Notes: generated by a model not told the origin, from the letters alone. A stretch of 64,000 bases of DNA from Galbibacter sp038433465 (GCF_038433465.1 NZ_JAESVF010000005.1:124001-188000); one strand, 5' to 3'. Positions 35,431-45,425 are shown, counted from the first letter of the stretch. Program-made: numbers and translations.

Positions 35431-38400
35431 ATGAAAAAGATTTCAATTAAAGCAACATCCTTATTTTGTTTACTTTTTGGTGTTAGCTTATCCTCCGCCC
35501 AAACCAATGATTTAAAACATTACATTGAAAACCCTGCAGTGATTTCTGAAAATAAAGAAGAAACACATGCAACATTTTATTCATATCCTTCCGAAGAGGA
35601 AGCATATCATAACGATTACCTTATTTCGAGAAACTATCTTTCTTTAGATGGTACTTGGAAGTTTAATTGGGTGAAAAAGCCATCCGATCGCCCTACAGAT
35701 TTTATGAATCCTTCTATCGATGTTTCTACTTGGGATAACATTCAAGTGCCCTCCAATTGGGAAGTGCAAGGCTACGGGATTCCTATTTATGTAAACCATC
35801 AGTATGAGTTTGCCGATTACAAAGCTCCTGTTTCCGAAGAAATGGAATTTGTAGATCGTGTATATCCTAAAGATCCAGGAAATGTTCCCGACGATTACAA
35901 TCCCGTTGGCTCATATCGAAAAACTTTCACGGTTGATAAAACTTGGAAAGAGAGCGATGTGTACTTGCATATCGGAGCAATGAAATCTGGTGGCTTTGTT
36001 TGGATTAATGGGAGTTATGTAGGGTATTCGCAAGGAAGTAAACTTCCAGCAGAATTCAATATTGGGAAATATATCAAAGAAGGCGAAAACACCATTGCAT
36101 TACAAATTTTTAGATGGACAGATGGTTCGTATCTTGAGTGTCAAGATTTTTGGCGTATTAGCGGAATCGAGCGTAGCGTGTATCTGTATAAAAAACCAAA
36201 AATAGCGATTAAAGATATTGAAGCTATTGCAAGCCTCGGAAGTTCTTACAGCGATGGGATTTTAGATTTGGGTGTTGAGGTGAAAAACAATACTGACAAG
36301 AATGCTAAAATTTCGGTTTCCTATCAAATTTTTGATAGTAGTGAAATTCCAGTTGCTGAAGACGAACAGCAAATTAAACTTAACGCGCAAGAAGTAACTA
36401 CAGTAAATTTTGCGTCCTATATTATCGATGTTATGGCGTGGAATGCAGAAACGCCAAATTTGTACAAGGTTGTAATTTCTTCTAAAGATAAAAAAGGAAA
36501 TATTATAGAATCGACTTCTTTGGATGTTGGTTTTAGAACGGTTGAAATTACTGGCGGGCTACTGAAGGTAAACGGACAGATTGTTACCTTAAAAGGGGTC
36601 AATACGCAAGAAACAAACCCTGAAACTGGACACGTAGTTTCCGAAGAAGATATTTTAAAAGATATAAAATTGTGGAAAGAAAATAACATCAATGCGGTAC
36701 GTTTGAGTCATTATCCACAGTCTGAAAAGTTTTATGAATTATGCGACAGATACGGAATTTACGTTGTTGACGAAGCCAATATCGAGTCGCATGGAATGTA
36801 TTACGGAAAGTACTCGCTAGCCAAAAAACCAGATTGGGAAAAAGCACATGTTGACAGAATGGAACGCATGGTAAAACGCGATAAAAACCATGCTTCTGTT
36901 ATTATTTGGTCGATGGGAAATGAAGCAGGAAATGGCGTTAACTTTTTTGAGGGTTACAAAGCCATCAAAGCGCTCGACCCACAAAAGCGCCCTGTTCAGT
37001 ACGAACGCGCCTACAAACCCGAAGACGGAAACTTGTTTGACATGGATAGCAATACCGATATTATTGTACCTCAATATCCATCGCCAGCCCGATTTGAGTC
37101 TGTTGGAAAGCACAAAACAGACCGCCCATTTATTCCAAGTGAATATGCGCATGCCATGGGAAATAGTACTGGGAATTTTCAAGATTACTGGGACATCATC
37201 AACCAACACGACAATTTGCAAGGTGGATTTATTTGGGATTGGGTAGATCAATCCATTTGGAAAACCAATGAAAAAGGGCAAAAATATTATGCTTATGGAG
37301 GTGATTATGGCGAAAACATGCCAACCAATAATACATTTTTAAACAACGGAATTGTTTTTCCTGATCGAACTCCGCAACCTGCACTTCACGAAGTGAAAAA
37401 AGCTCATGAGTGGATTAAGTTTTCGCTTCAAGGAATTAACAAAAACAATGAAGCTCGAATTTTAGTTGAAAATTTATATGACTTTTTAAATCTTCACGCT
37501 TTCGATTTGAATGCGTTTGTAAAAGCTGATGGGAAAATTTTAAAAGCAATTCCTATCGAAACTATTGAGGTGGATCCGCATACGAGTAAGTTGGTGCGTG
37601 TTTCTTTAAACGATATTCAGTTTGAAAAAAATACAGAGTATTTTATAGAGTTGGAAGCTCGATTTAAATACGATTGGGGAATTCTTGACAAAGGGCATCA
37701 AGTTGCAAGAGAGCAAATAGCACTCGACAATAAAATCAATTGGGAACCAAATAAATTAGGGAACCAAGGAGTTGTAAATGTTCAGAATAATGGAAATGAG
37801 TTGGAGTTTAAAAACAATCAATTTTTTGTAAAATTTAATAAAGAAGAAGGAAAGATAACTTCATATGTTTTTTCTGAAGAAGAATTGATTAAAGATGGAA
37901 ATGGACTAACGCCTAATTTTTGGCGCGCTCCAACCGACAACGACTTCGGGAATAAAATGCAGTTTAGAAACATCGAGTGGAAGCGAGCAACCTTGGAAGC
38001 GCAGGTAATAGATTTTAGCTACAATAAACAAACCGATGGAAGTTATACAGTTTCGGTTAGCTATAATTTACCTGGGGTGGCAACAACCTATAATGTTGAT
38101 TATTTAATATTAGCTTCAGGAGTTATTAAGGTAGATGCTACTTTGCATGAAACAACCTACACAGGCGATATTCCGAGAATTGGGCTAAAAATGCAACTTC
38201 CTAAAAAGTTTGACGCGATGACGTTTTATGGGCGAGGGCCTTGGGAAAATTATCAGGATAGAAAAGCAGCAAGTTTTGTAGATGTGTATACTTCTAAAGT
38301 GAAAGATCAATACGTGCCGTATATACGTCCGCAGGAAAATGGTTATAAAACAGGAGTTCGTTGGGTTTCTTTTGCTGATGAAAATGCAAATGGATTGTTG

Positions 38401-38793
38401 GTGGTTTCTTCTGAAAAAAATCCAGATAATTTAGGGATAAGTGCATTACACATGTTAAACGAAGATTTTGATGCTACAGAAGGTTTATCGTACGATACAG
38501 GAAAGTCGAAAAACACTCAAATGCAAACTAAAGATGAAAACTACAGCGATGGGATGCCAGATGTAAACGTAAGTAAACACACCATTGATATTGTGGAGCG
38601 CGATTTAATTCAGTTAAATATTGATTTAGGGCAACGTGGTGTTGCAGGAGATAATAGTTGGGGAGCAATACCACAAAAAGAGTACACTTTTTCTGGAGAT
38701 AATACATATACGTATTCATTTTATTTAGTGCCATTTCAGCAAGGTTCTCAAAAAGAGTGGATTGAAAACTTTAAAAAGCTTTATGTGGAATAA
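35431..38793 (+). CDS. GH2 family beta-galactosidase, LacZ type
   Basis: The 1120-residue precursor has a signal peptide ending near LSSAQ. Domain order is as in LacZ: sugar-binding jelly roll (about 60-255), Ig-like domain (260-370), TIM barrel (375-680), then the C-terminal beta domains. The acid/base is E498 in 'WSMGNEAGNG' and the nucleophile E571 in 'PSEYAHAMGNS'. Exported GH2 enzymes of this type usually cut terminal beta-galactose, though other beta-hexosides cannot be excluded. It is flanked by susD and the GH109-like gene. Confidence 0.92.
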   Translation: MKKISIKATSLFCLLFGVSLSSAQTNDLKHYIENPAVISENKEETHATFYSYPSEEEAYHNDYLISRNYLSLDGTWKFNWVKKPSDRPTDFMNPSIDVSTWDNIQVPSNWEVQGYGIPIYVNHQYEFADYKAPVSEEMEFVDRVYPKDPGNVPDDYNPVGSYRKTFTVDKTWKESDVYLHIGAMKSGGFVWINGSYVGYSQGSKLPAEFNIGKYIKEGENTIALQIFRWTDGSYLECQDFWRISGIERSVYLYKKPKIAIKDIEAIASLGSSYSDGILDLGVEVKNNTDKNAKISVSYQIFDSSEIPVAEDEQQIKLNAQEVTTVNFASYIIDVMAWNAETPNLYKVVISSKDKKGNIIESTSLDVGFRTVEITGGLLKVNGQIVTLKGVNTQETNPETGHVVSEEDILKDIKLWKENNINAVRLSHYPQSEKFYELCDRYGIYVVDEANIESHGMYYGKYSLAKKPDWEKAHVDRMERMVKRDKNHASVIIWSMGNEAGNGVNFFEGYKAIKALDPQKRPVQYERAYKPEDGNLFDMDSNTDIIVPQYPSPARFESVGKHKTDRPFIPSEYAHAMGNSTGNFQDYWDIINQHDNLQGGFIWDWVDQSIWKTNEKGQKYYAYGGDYGENMPTNNTFLNNGIVFPDRTPQPALHEVKKAHEWIKFSLQGINKNNEARILVENLYDFLNLHAFDLNAFVKADGKILKAIPIETIEVDPHTSKLVRVSLNDIQFEKNTEYFIELEARFKYDWGILDKGHQVAREQIALDNKINWEPNKLGNQGVVNVQNNGNELEFKNNQFFVKFNKEEGKITSYVFSEEELIKDGNGLTPNFWRAPTDNDFGNKMQFRNIEWKRATLEAQVIDFSYNKQTDGSYTVSVSYNLPGVATTYNVDYLILASGVIKVDATLHETTYTGDIPRIGLKMQLPKKFDAMTFYGRGPWENYQDRKAASFVDVYTSKVKDQYVPYIRPQENGYKTGVRWVSFADENANGLLVVSSEKNPDNLGISALHMLNEDFDATEGLSYDTGKSKNTQMQTKDENYSDGMPDVNVSKHTIDIVERDLIQLNIDLGQRGVAGDNSWGAIPQKEYTFSGDNTYTYSFYLVPFQQGSQKEWIENFKKLYVE

Positions 38794-38865
38794 GTGTTAA
38801 CTGAATTCTTTCTGAAATAATTTAGATATAATTTTCTTTTTAAAAAGTAAAATTATATATTGTCA

Positions 38866-38900
38866 AAGCAAAATGAAGATATTTTATTTTCATTTTGCTT
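38866..38900 (+). promoter_or_regulatory. 12-bp perfect stem-loop before the GH109-like gene
   Basis: AAGCAAAATGAA, an 11-base loop, TTCATTTTGCTT. It lies 47 bases before the ATG at 38947. There is no strong T-run, so it may be a weak terminator of the GH2 gene or a leader hairpin of the next. Confidence 0.5.
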
Positions 38901-38946
38901 CATTTTTAAATTATCATTCAAAACAAAGAGATTAAGTAACCATATT

Positions 38947-40308
38947 ATGAATTCTAGAAGAAACTTTATTAAAAAGTCGGCCGTAGTAGGAGCAGGAATT
39001 TCTTTAGCCCCAAACCTGTCTTTCGGATATGCATCAGCAAAAAATGAAAAATTAAAACTAGCCTTTTTAGGTGTTGGATTAAGAGGAACGAATCATTTAA
39101 ATAATGCGATTCATAGAGGTGATGTAGAGATAACAGCAATTTGCGACATCGACCCGAGCCGTATTGATATTGCAAATAAAAAAATAACAGAAGCAGGACG
39201 AAAAAAACCGCAAGTATTTGGGAAAGACGAACACGATTATTTAAACATGCTTGAACTTGAAGAAATTGATGCGGTAATTATTTCTACCCCTTGGTTATGG
39301 CATACCCGTATGGCAGTCGATTCGATGAAAGCTGGTAAATATACAGGTTTAGAAGTGTCGGCAGCGCAAACAATAGAGGAGTGTTGGGACTTGGTAAATA
39401 CTTCTGAAGAAACAGGGTCGCACTTAATGATCTTGGAAAACGTGAATTACAGAAGGGATGTGTTGGCTGTTTTGAATATGGTGAAGCAAAATGTTTTTGG
39501 AGAATTGCTACACTTTAGATGCGGATATCAACACGATTTACGTCATGTAAAATTTAATAATGGAAAGCAACCGTATGGAGGTGGTGTTGAGTTTGGAGAG
39601 AAAGGTCTTTCCGAAGCAAAATGGAGAACGCAACATTCTGTTTTAAGAAATGGAGATGTGTATCCAACACATGGAGTTGGCCCGATTGCTGCAATGTGCG
39701 ATATCAATCGTGGTAACCGTTTTGTGTCGATAACTTCTCACGCTACTAAAGCTAGAGGTTTACATAGGTATATTGTGAATGAAGGAGGTGCGGATCATCC
39801 AAATGCAAAAGTAAATTTCAAATTGGGAGATGTAATTACTTCTACGGTAGAAACTGCTAACGGAGAAACAATTATTATAACACACGATACCAATTCGCCA
39901 CGACCATATTCACTTGGATTTAGAGTGCAAGGAGTAAATGGTTTGTGGGAAGTTGATGGAAGTAGAATTTATGTTGAAGGGAAATCAAAGCCACACAAAT
40001 GGGACGATGCTCAGGAATGGCTTAAAAAATACGATCATCCAATTTGGAAAAAATATGGAGAAACTGCTACGGGAGCAGGGCATGGAGGAATGGATTATTT
40101 TGTAATGAAAGCATTTGTTGAGTCGGCATTAGATAATGTTGCTCCGCCAATGGACGCATATGATGCTGCTGCTTGGAGTGCAATTACACCGCTATCGGAA
40201 GCTTCGATAGAAAATAACGGTCAGCCACAAGATTTTCCAGATTTTACCAGAGGTCGATGGATTGCTAGAAAACCATACGATTGGATGAAGGAAGAATACA
40301 GAAGATAA
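38947..40308 (+). CDS. Gfo/Idh/MocA-family protein, GH109-like (alpha-N-acetylgalactosaminidase type), Tat-type signal
   Basis: The ATG at 38947 gives MNSRRNFIKKS, a twin-arginine signal typical of GH109 proteins; the frame opens further upstream at 38860. The NAD-binding motif G-V-G-L-R-G is at 42-47. 'GLEVSAAQTIEECWDLV', 'ENVNYRRDVLAVLNMV' and 'YQHDLRHVKF' match GH109 enzymes, which cleave alpha-GalNAc by an NAD-dependent redox route. A plain oxidoreductase role remains possible. It converges on the next sulfatase. Confidence 0.85.
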   Translation: MNSRRNFIKKSAVVGAGISLAPNLSFGYASAKNEKLKLAFLGVGLRGTNHLNNAIHRGDVEITAICDIDPSRIDIANKKITEAGRKKPQVFGKDEHDYLNMLELEEIDAVIISTPWLWHTRMAVDSMKAGKYTGLEVSAAQTIEECWDLVNTSEETGSHLMILENVNYRRDVLAVLNMVKQNVFGELLHFRCGYQHDLRHVKFNNGKQPYGGGVEFGEKGLSEAKWRTQHSVLRNGDVYPTHGVGPIAAMCDINRGNRFVSITSHATKARGLHRYIVNEGGADHPNAKVNFKLGDVITSTVETANGETIIITHDTNSPRPYSLGFRVQGVNGLWEVDGSRIYVEGKSKPHKWDDAQEWLKKYDHPIWKKYGETATGAGHGGMDYFVMKAFVESALDNVAPPMDAYDAAAWSAITPLSEASIENNGQPQDFPDFTRGRWIARKPYDWMKEEYRR

Positions 40309-40338
40309 TTTGTTTTTAGTTTATTGTGCAGTTAGCTT

Positions 40339-40373
40339 AAAAAAAGCGAATGAAAATTTTCATTCGCTTTTTT
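40339..40373. terminator. bidirectional terminator between the GH109-like and sulfatase genes
   Basis: AAAAAAGCGAATGAAAA and TTTTCATTCGCTTTTTT form a near-perfect palindrome with A- and T-runs at its ends. Confidence 0.9.
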
Positions 40374-40401
40374 GTTTAAAATTATTTTGATTTAGAATTT
40401 A

Positions 40402-41814
40402 TTATTCAAATCTATCTGGGTGTAATTCGTTGTATTCCTTTCCTTGAGAAAGTCCCATAAAAATTGGATCTTTCATTTCTTTGTTAAGCTTTTCAAACTC
40501 TTCTTTTAAGGCTAAAAATGTAGCTGATTTTGTTTCGTACAAATTGGAGGTTTCACTAATGTCTTCTTCAAGATTAAACAGCATATTTTCTTTTTGATTA
40601 TTTAATTGAAGATACTTGTAATCTCCTAATCGCAAACCGTAACTATTTTTATTGAACTGTTTCCAAAAGAAAGGTCTGTCGTCCAATTCTTTTTCACCTT
40701 GTAAATATGGAATTAAGTTTACACCATCTAGCTTGTTTTTAGTTTGAATGTTTGATTGTGCAACAACAGTAGCAAATAAATCTAAAGAGATAACAGGCTT
40801 TTCATAAATCATTCCCTGCGGAATTGCTTTTGGCCATTTCATTGCAAACGGAACATGTACACCACCTTCAAATAGCGAACCTTTTTCGCCTCTTAAAACA
40901 CCATTGTCAGAAGCATTGTGTTTCTCAGGACCACCATTATCCGATAAGAAAATTACAATTGTATTTTCATCTAAATTTAATTCTTCTAACGTATTCAAAA
41001 CAGCTCCTACGCCATCGTCTACAGCGCTAACCATAGCAGCATAAGTTTTTCTTTTTTTGTCTTCAATATTAGGGAAACGATCTAAATATTTTTGAGTTGC
41101 TTGTAGCGGTGTGTGTGGCGCATTGTATGCTAAGTAAATAAAAAATGGCTCGTCTTTGTATTTTTTAATGTAGTTTACAGCCTCTCTCGAAAGTCCGTCG
41201 GTTAAGTATTCGGTTTCTTCAACACGTTCATAATTACGTAATATTTTTTCGCGATATGCATCGTACTGGCTTTTTACCCCCGACTGATCTTGAATGGTAA
41301 GTTGCTCAGGGAAATACATATGTCCACCAGTTAAAAATCCATAAAAATCATCAAAACCTCTTTTTAAAGGATGTAACAATTCGTGCGCTCCTAAATGCCA
41401 TTTCCCGATAGCAACCGATTTGTAGTTGGCTTTTTGAAGTGCGCTAGCAAGTGTTTCTTCGGAAAGAGGTAACCCCATATTCGGGTCTTTTGGCGCATAT
41501 AAAGGATTAAGGCCAAAGCCAAAACGATCTTGAAATCTTCCAGTAATAAGTCCTGCGCGGCTAGGTCCACAAACGGCATAACTTACATAGCCATTGGTAA
41601 ACTTTACGCCTTCATTGGCAATTCTGTCGATGTTTGGAGTCGGGATTTCCGTAGATCCGTTAAACCCAACGTCGTTATAACCCAAATCGTCCGCAAGAAT
41701 AAGAACTACGTTTGGAGATTGTGAAAAAGCAAAAAAGTTAATAAAGAACATTAAGCCAAACGAAATTGTTTTAATGTTAATTAGTTTAGACTGAAATAAG
41801 GTTTTAGTTTTCAT
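40402..41814 (-). CDS. sulfatase, CGPSR type
   Basis: The 470-residue precursor (from the ATG at 41814) has a signal sequence ending near FAFSQ. The metal site is 'LILADDLGYNDVG', the formylglycine motif is C82-G-P-S-R, and 'GKWHLGAHE' and 'LSDNGGPEK' follow. An in-frame ATG at 41838 would add eight residues and overlap the lyase gene by 35 bases. The gene overlaps the upstream lyase's 3' end, so the two are translated together. It is expected to desulfate lyase products or their parent chain. Confidence 0.92.
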   Translation of the reverse strand: MKTKTLFQSKLINIKTISFGLMFFINFFAFSQSPNVVLILADDLGYNDVGFNGSTEIPTPNIDRIANEGVKFTNGYVSYAVCGPSRAGLITGRFQDRFGFGLNPLYAPKDPNMGLPLSEETLASALQKANYKSVAIGKWHLGAHELLHPLKRGFDDFYGFLTGGHMYFPEQLTIQDQSGVKSQYDAYREKILRNYERVEETEYLTDGLSREAVNYIKKYKDEPFFIYLAYNAPHTPLQATQKYLDRFPNIEDKKRKTYAAMVSAVDDGVGAVLNTLEELNLDENTIVIFLSDNGGPEKHNASDNGVLRGEKGSLFEGGVHVPFAMKWPKAIPQGMIYEKPVISLDLFATVVAQSNIQTKNKLDGVNLIPYLQGEKELDDRPFFWKQFNKNSYGLRLGDYKYLQLNNQKENMLFNLEEDISETSNLYETKSATFLALKEEFEKLNKEMKDPIFMGLSQGKEYNELHPDRFE

Positions 41815-43753
41815 AAATTTTGATGGTATAGTTTTCATTTAAGTTTTTGTTTTTTGTTGAAAGCGTAATCCTGTAAAGATTATCTTGTTTCCAATCGTTT
41901 CTCAGTTTTTTATCTTCTAACGGAAGCGTTTCTATAGTTGCAATAAAAGTATTTTCAGGGTAGGCAAGTGTTACATCTTCATTTAAAAATATTTTTCCAG
42001 GACTCGATATAGTTGGTTTTATTGCAGTTATAAAATGCGATTTTGTGGGAGAAATATATTCACTCAATTGATAGTTATCATTGATAATTAGCGCACCTTT
42101 TCTTTCTCGTTTTAAGATGTAATTTCTTTTAAATGAATTACACATAGTTGAATCTGGATATGCTTTTTCAATATTAAGATTGAAACTAAGTTGAGATTCT
42201 GTGTTTTTAAAACTTACATTAGTGGCTTTGTATTTTTTTCCTGCCAACTGTGCCATGCCGTTAATTTGTGGAACATTATGATAGTTTGATTGCATCGTCC
42301 AGATGTCATAACGTTTACTGCTGAAAGTTTTTCTTGAATAAGTTTCAATACCAATATCAGAAATCAAAGGCTTTCCTTCGTGATATAAAATGAAGCTTCC
42401 AACATCGTTATGATTATGACTCTGTTTGTTGTGAGCGCCAATTGCGGCAAAGAAAAAACCGTCACTTTCTTTAGTGGAAGTTCTTCCGCCAATAATCTCG
42501 TTGTCTTTGTAGAAAAAGAATGGAGTATTTGTTTTTTCTGGTTTTGTGTTTTTAAGATCTTCTTGTGTAAATAGATTGTGTATTACTTGATCAATACTTC
42601 CTCTAGTTATATTGTTGTAATAGTCATTGTTGGGAGCCAGATAAGAAGCAAACTCCTTCAGTTCTTCACTTTCTATATATTTCCCGTATCGATATACTAA
42701 CGTAGGGTTTGGGTTTACGTTAATCGTAGCATCAGAAAAATTTGTAAAATAATTTTTTTCAATATTTGCATCCATTATATAGAGCCCCATTTTTTTAATA
42801 AGGTCATTCTCTTTTAATGAAATGTTCTTATTTGTTATGTTGTATGCCAATTCAAGATGTTCTAACATCTTCCCTCCAGCATGACTCCAATATCCAGGGC
42901 CCTCCTCGCAGGCACCGTCATCTTTATAGTAATTAATAAATTTGTCTAATGATTTTAATGATTTTGTCAATACTTCCTCTTGAGTTTCAACGCTAACTTC
43001 CTCTCCTAATAAAGCTGTACTTAAAAGGACATTGTAGTTACACCACGGATTCCAATTATTAACAAAGGCTACTTTTCTAAATGCCATCCACCAAAAATCG
43101 TTTCGTTCGAGGTAAGGTGTTATGATTCGTTTATTTATTTCTAACGGAATTCTATTATAAACGTAAGGAGAAATGCTTTTAAATTCATCTTTAAATAAAT
43201 AGAATGTCCATGCAAGTAAGCTGGATATCTCTCCTGCCCCTAGATCTATTATTGGCTCTTCAACATTTGGAGCTCCAATTCCACCTTTTTGAGCAGTTAA
43301 ATGAGCCGATCTTACCCATGTAGTTTGTTCGCAAAGAGACCAAACTCCATTCATAATTGCATCTGTGTAATTACCTTTATTTTCGAGTAGTTCTGCTAAA
43401 ACAAGTGTTTTTAATTTAGCTGTTTTACTGTCTTGTGGAGTTTGCATTATATTTCGATCTCCCGTGCGTTTAAAAGCCAAATATGCAGTAACTGGTATGT
43501 TATTCCATGCTTTATTTTTAATTGATTCAGCTTTGGTTAAGATCTTATCCTGTTCTTCTTGAGATAGATTTTTAATTTTTTCTGAAATTTCATTTTTTGA
43601 GGGGAAGAATGAGGTGGTAATTTCTCCGTTATATTTATCTGTTGTGAGTTGTTTTGATAAATAATTTCTTTCCTCTTGTGCATAAAGACTATTACCGCAA
43701 AATGTAAATATGAAAAATATGTAGAAGAATAGTAATTTAGAATTAGTTCTCAT
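41804..43753 (-). CDS. heparinase II/III-family polysaccharide lyase
   Basis: The 649-residue precursor has a signal peptide (LLFFYIFFIFTFCGNSLYAQ). The N-terminal half is an (alpha/alpha) toroid ('PWCNYNVLLSTALLGEEV', 'EEGPGYWSHAGGKMLEHLELAY'). The C-terminal heparinase II/III beta domain includes 'SHNHNDVGSFILYHEGKPL', with candidate catalytic His, followed by Tyr residues in 'ETYSRKTF' and 'YHNVPQINGM'. Such lyases cut uronic-acid-containing chains by beta-elimination, leaving unsaturated ends for the GH88-type enzyme encoded just upstream. Confidence 0.85.
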   Translation of the reverse strand: MRTNSKLLFFYIFFIFTFCGNSLYAQEERNYLSKQLTTDKYNGEITTSFFPSKNEISEKIKNLSQEEQDKILTKAESIKNKAWNNIPVTAYLAFKRTGDRNIMQTPQDSKTAKLKTLVLAELLENKGNYTDAIMNGVWSLCEQTTWVRSAHLTAQKGGIGAPNVEEPIIDLGAGEISSLLAWTFYLFKDEFKSISPYVYNRIPLEINKRIITPYLERNDFWWMAFRKVAFVNNWNPWCNYNVLLSTALLGEEVSVETQEEVLTKSLKSLDKFINYYKDDGACEEGPGYWSHAGGKMLEHLELAYNITNKNISLKENDLIKKMGLYIMDANIEKNYFTNFSDATINVNPNPTLVYRYGKYIESEELKEFASYLAPNNDYYNNITRGSIDQVIHNLFTQEDLKNTKPEKTNTPFFFYKDNEIIGGRTSTKESDGFFFAAIGAHNKQSHNHNDVGSFILYHEGKPLISDIGIETYSRKTFSSKRYDIWTMQSNYHNVPQINGMAQLAGKKYKATNVSFKNTESQLSFNLNIEKAYPDSTMCNSFKRNYILKRERKGALIINDNYQLSEYISPTKSHFITAIKPTISSPGKIFLNEDVTLAYPENTFIATIETLPLEDKKLRNDWKQDNLYRITLSTKNKNLNENYTIKIYEN

Positions 43754-43820
43754 TTAAAGATTTAGGTTTTTTATCGGTTCCTTGTAAAAATAATAATTTT
43801 ATTAAAACAAAGAATATTAT

Positions 43821-43830
43821 CTTTCGTATT
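43821..43830. promoter_or_regulatory. TTTCG box upstream of the lyase gene
   Basis: CTTTCGTATT lies 70 bases before the lyase start, in the same kind of position as the TTTCG boxes at 25929 and 30170. It is a single half-site, so support is weak. Confidence 0.2.
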
Positions 43831-43903
43831 GTTATTTTTTCATATTTGAATTTTAGCCTGTTTTCTAGATTCTTTGGAGATTTTAGGGATTAAAGTAAGG
43901 ACT

Positions 43904-45094
43904 TTATAATGACTGTTCTCTAATTAAGGCTTCCGTGTAATAATAGTCAGCATAATTTAAAGGAGCATCAATTTCAGTACCATGCGGAATACTACCTACC
44001 GAATGTTTGAGGATAAAACCTTCATTTGTTTTATAATCTGCAAAATATTCTTTTGAAGCAAGGCTACTCATGATGTCGTTTGCATAATTTAAGTATTTAG
44101 TACTGTTTTCTTCATCTACATATTTATGAAGTTCAAATAAAGCAGATGCAGTTATCGCAGCGGCAGAAGCGTCTCTAGGAGTCTCTTTACTTTTCGGAGC
44201 ATTATAATCCCAAAGAGGAATTTTATCCGTAGGAATATTTTTATTGTTAATTATATAATTAGCAATAGCCATTGCCTGTTGCAAATATGTTTGATTTTTA
44301 GTTTCTCTAAAACACATTGTATAACCATATAGTCCCCACGATTGACCTCTTGCCCACGAAGAGTTATCTTTGAAACCTTGATGAGTTTTCTTTTGAATTA
44401 TGTCGCCTGTTTCACTATCATAATCTATCACATGAAAAGAACTATAATCACTTCTGAAGTGATTCTTGATAGTAGTATTTGCATGTGTTGTTGCAATATT
44501 ATAATATGTAGAATCTCCCGAAATTTTTGTTGCATGAAAAAGTAATTCCAAATTCATCATGTTGTCAATAATAACAGGGCAGTTCCATTTCTTATTTGCA
44601 TTCCATGATTGAATGATTCCTGCTTTTGGTTTAAACCTAGTAGATAATGCCTTTGCAGTATTAACAATTATGGAGTCATATAAATGTAAGTCACCATATT
44701 TTATTCCGTTCCCGTAACTGCATTCAATTATAAAGCCCACATCATGATTTCCTTCCCAATATTGTATTTTAGATAGTTTTTCGGTATATATTTTTGCCCG
44801 TTCTTGCCATTTTTTATCGTTGGTTAATTTATAAATATTCCATAAAGTACCAGGGTAAAATCCACTTGTCCAATCAAATGCCGAAACTAGTTTTAGTGAG
44901 TCATGATGAATAGATCGAGGTATAAACCTTTTTTGGTTTATACTTTTATTTATTTCAGGATAAAAATAATCGTACTGATTGTTAATTTTTTGAATAACAG
45001 ATAATTGGACGTTATTTTGATTTGTTTCTTCTTTTTTACAAGAAAAGAAAAGGAGCGAGATTGTAATTATTGTTATGAAGCTTCTTTTTATCAT
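43904..45094 (-). CDS. GH88-family unsaturated glucuronyl hydrolase, lipoprotein
   Basis: The 396-residue protein has a lipobox-like 'SLLFFSC' (Cys19) followed by K-K-E-E-T. The (alpha/alpha) fold shows GH88 signatures: 'AFDWTSGFYPGTLW', 'DVGFIIECSYGNG', 'DNMMNLELLFHA', 'SSWARGQSWGLYGYTM' and 'PRDASAAAITASALFEL'. GH88 enzymes hydrate the 4,5-unsaturated uronic acid left by a lyase. It lies upstream of the lyase and sulfatase genes on the same strand, so the three act on one chain in turn. Confidence 0.9.
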   Translation of the reverse strand: MIKRSFITIITISLLFFSCKKEETNQNNVQLSVIQKINNQYDYFYPEINKSINQKRFIPRSIHHDSLKLVSAFDWTSGFYPGTLWNIYKLTNDKKWQERAKIYTEKLSKIQYWEGNHDVGFIIECSYGNGIKYGDLHLYDSIIVNTAKALSTRFKPKAGIIQSWNANKKWNCPVIIDNMMNLELLFHATKISGDSTYYNIATTHANTTIKNHFRSDYSSFHVIDYDSETGDIIQKKTHQGFKDNSSWARGQSWGLYGYTMCFRETKNQTYLQQAMAIANYIINNKNIPTDKIPLWDYNAPKSKETPRDASAAAITASALFELHKYVDEENSTKYLNYANDIMSSLASKEYFADYKTNEGFILKHSVGSIPHGTEIDAPLNYADYYYTEALIREQSL

Positions 45095-45378
45095 TATAAG
45101 TAAGTTTTTGAAAAAAATAAATATTTGTTTGGTTTCTTTTTGGTATTTTCAAATATATGGTTTTTTCTTAAAACTAGTCTAATAGTGTGTAAACTTTAAT
45201 AGGAAAGTAGGGTTGAAAGTAAGAATTATTGCTTTCAATTCTTATATTTATAGGAGAATTCACAGGTAACAATATTGGTTGCTGAGTAGTTCCATATGTT
45301 GTGAAAACATTTAAAGCGGGGCATTCCAAAGTTTGTCTCGTTTTTTTTATGGAATAAATTGTCAACTAAACTGTCAAC
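45095..45378. other. gene-free stretch between the GH88 gene and ssrA
   Basis: AT-rich DNA of about 280 bases. It should hold the GH88 promoter (near 45100-45180) but no clear TAnnTTTG box is seen. A 63-codon frame on the minus strand (45174-45365) has no recognised relative. GTCAAC occurs twice (45361 and 45373) in direct order. Because tmRNA genes are common integration sites, this could be a scar of an old insertion, but no att repeat was found. Confidence 0.4.
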
Positions 45379-45387
45379 GAAAAAAAT

Positions 45388-45425
45388 AAACCCCTCATAA
45401 ACACTAGGTTCATAAGGGGTTTTTG
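45388..45425 (-). terminator. terminator of ssrA
   Basis: Read on the minus strand, AACCCCT and AGGGGTT (given here as + strand halves) form a hairpin followed by T-runs, immediately after the tmRNA 3' end. Confidence 0.8.

Noticed and set aside
36817..37281. 154-codon frame antisense to the GH2 gene
   Set aside because: It lies wholly inside the catalytic barrel of a well-supported gene and has no signal or family feature.
38860..38946. Longer N-terminus of the GH109-like protein
   Set aside because: It would bury the twin-arginine signal and run through the perfect hairpin at 38866-38900.
45174..45365. 63-codon minus-strand frame next to ssrA
   Set aside because: It has no recognised relative and no start signal. 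It was kept only as a possible relic in the findings, not as a gene.
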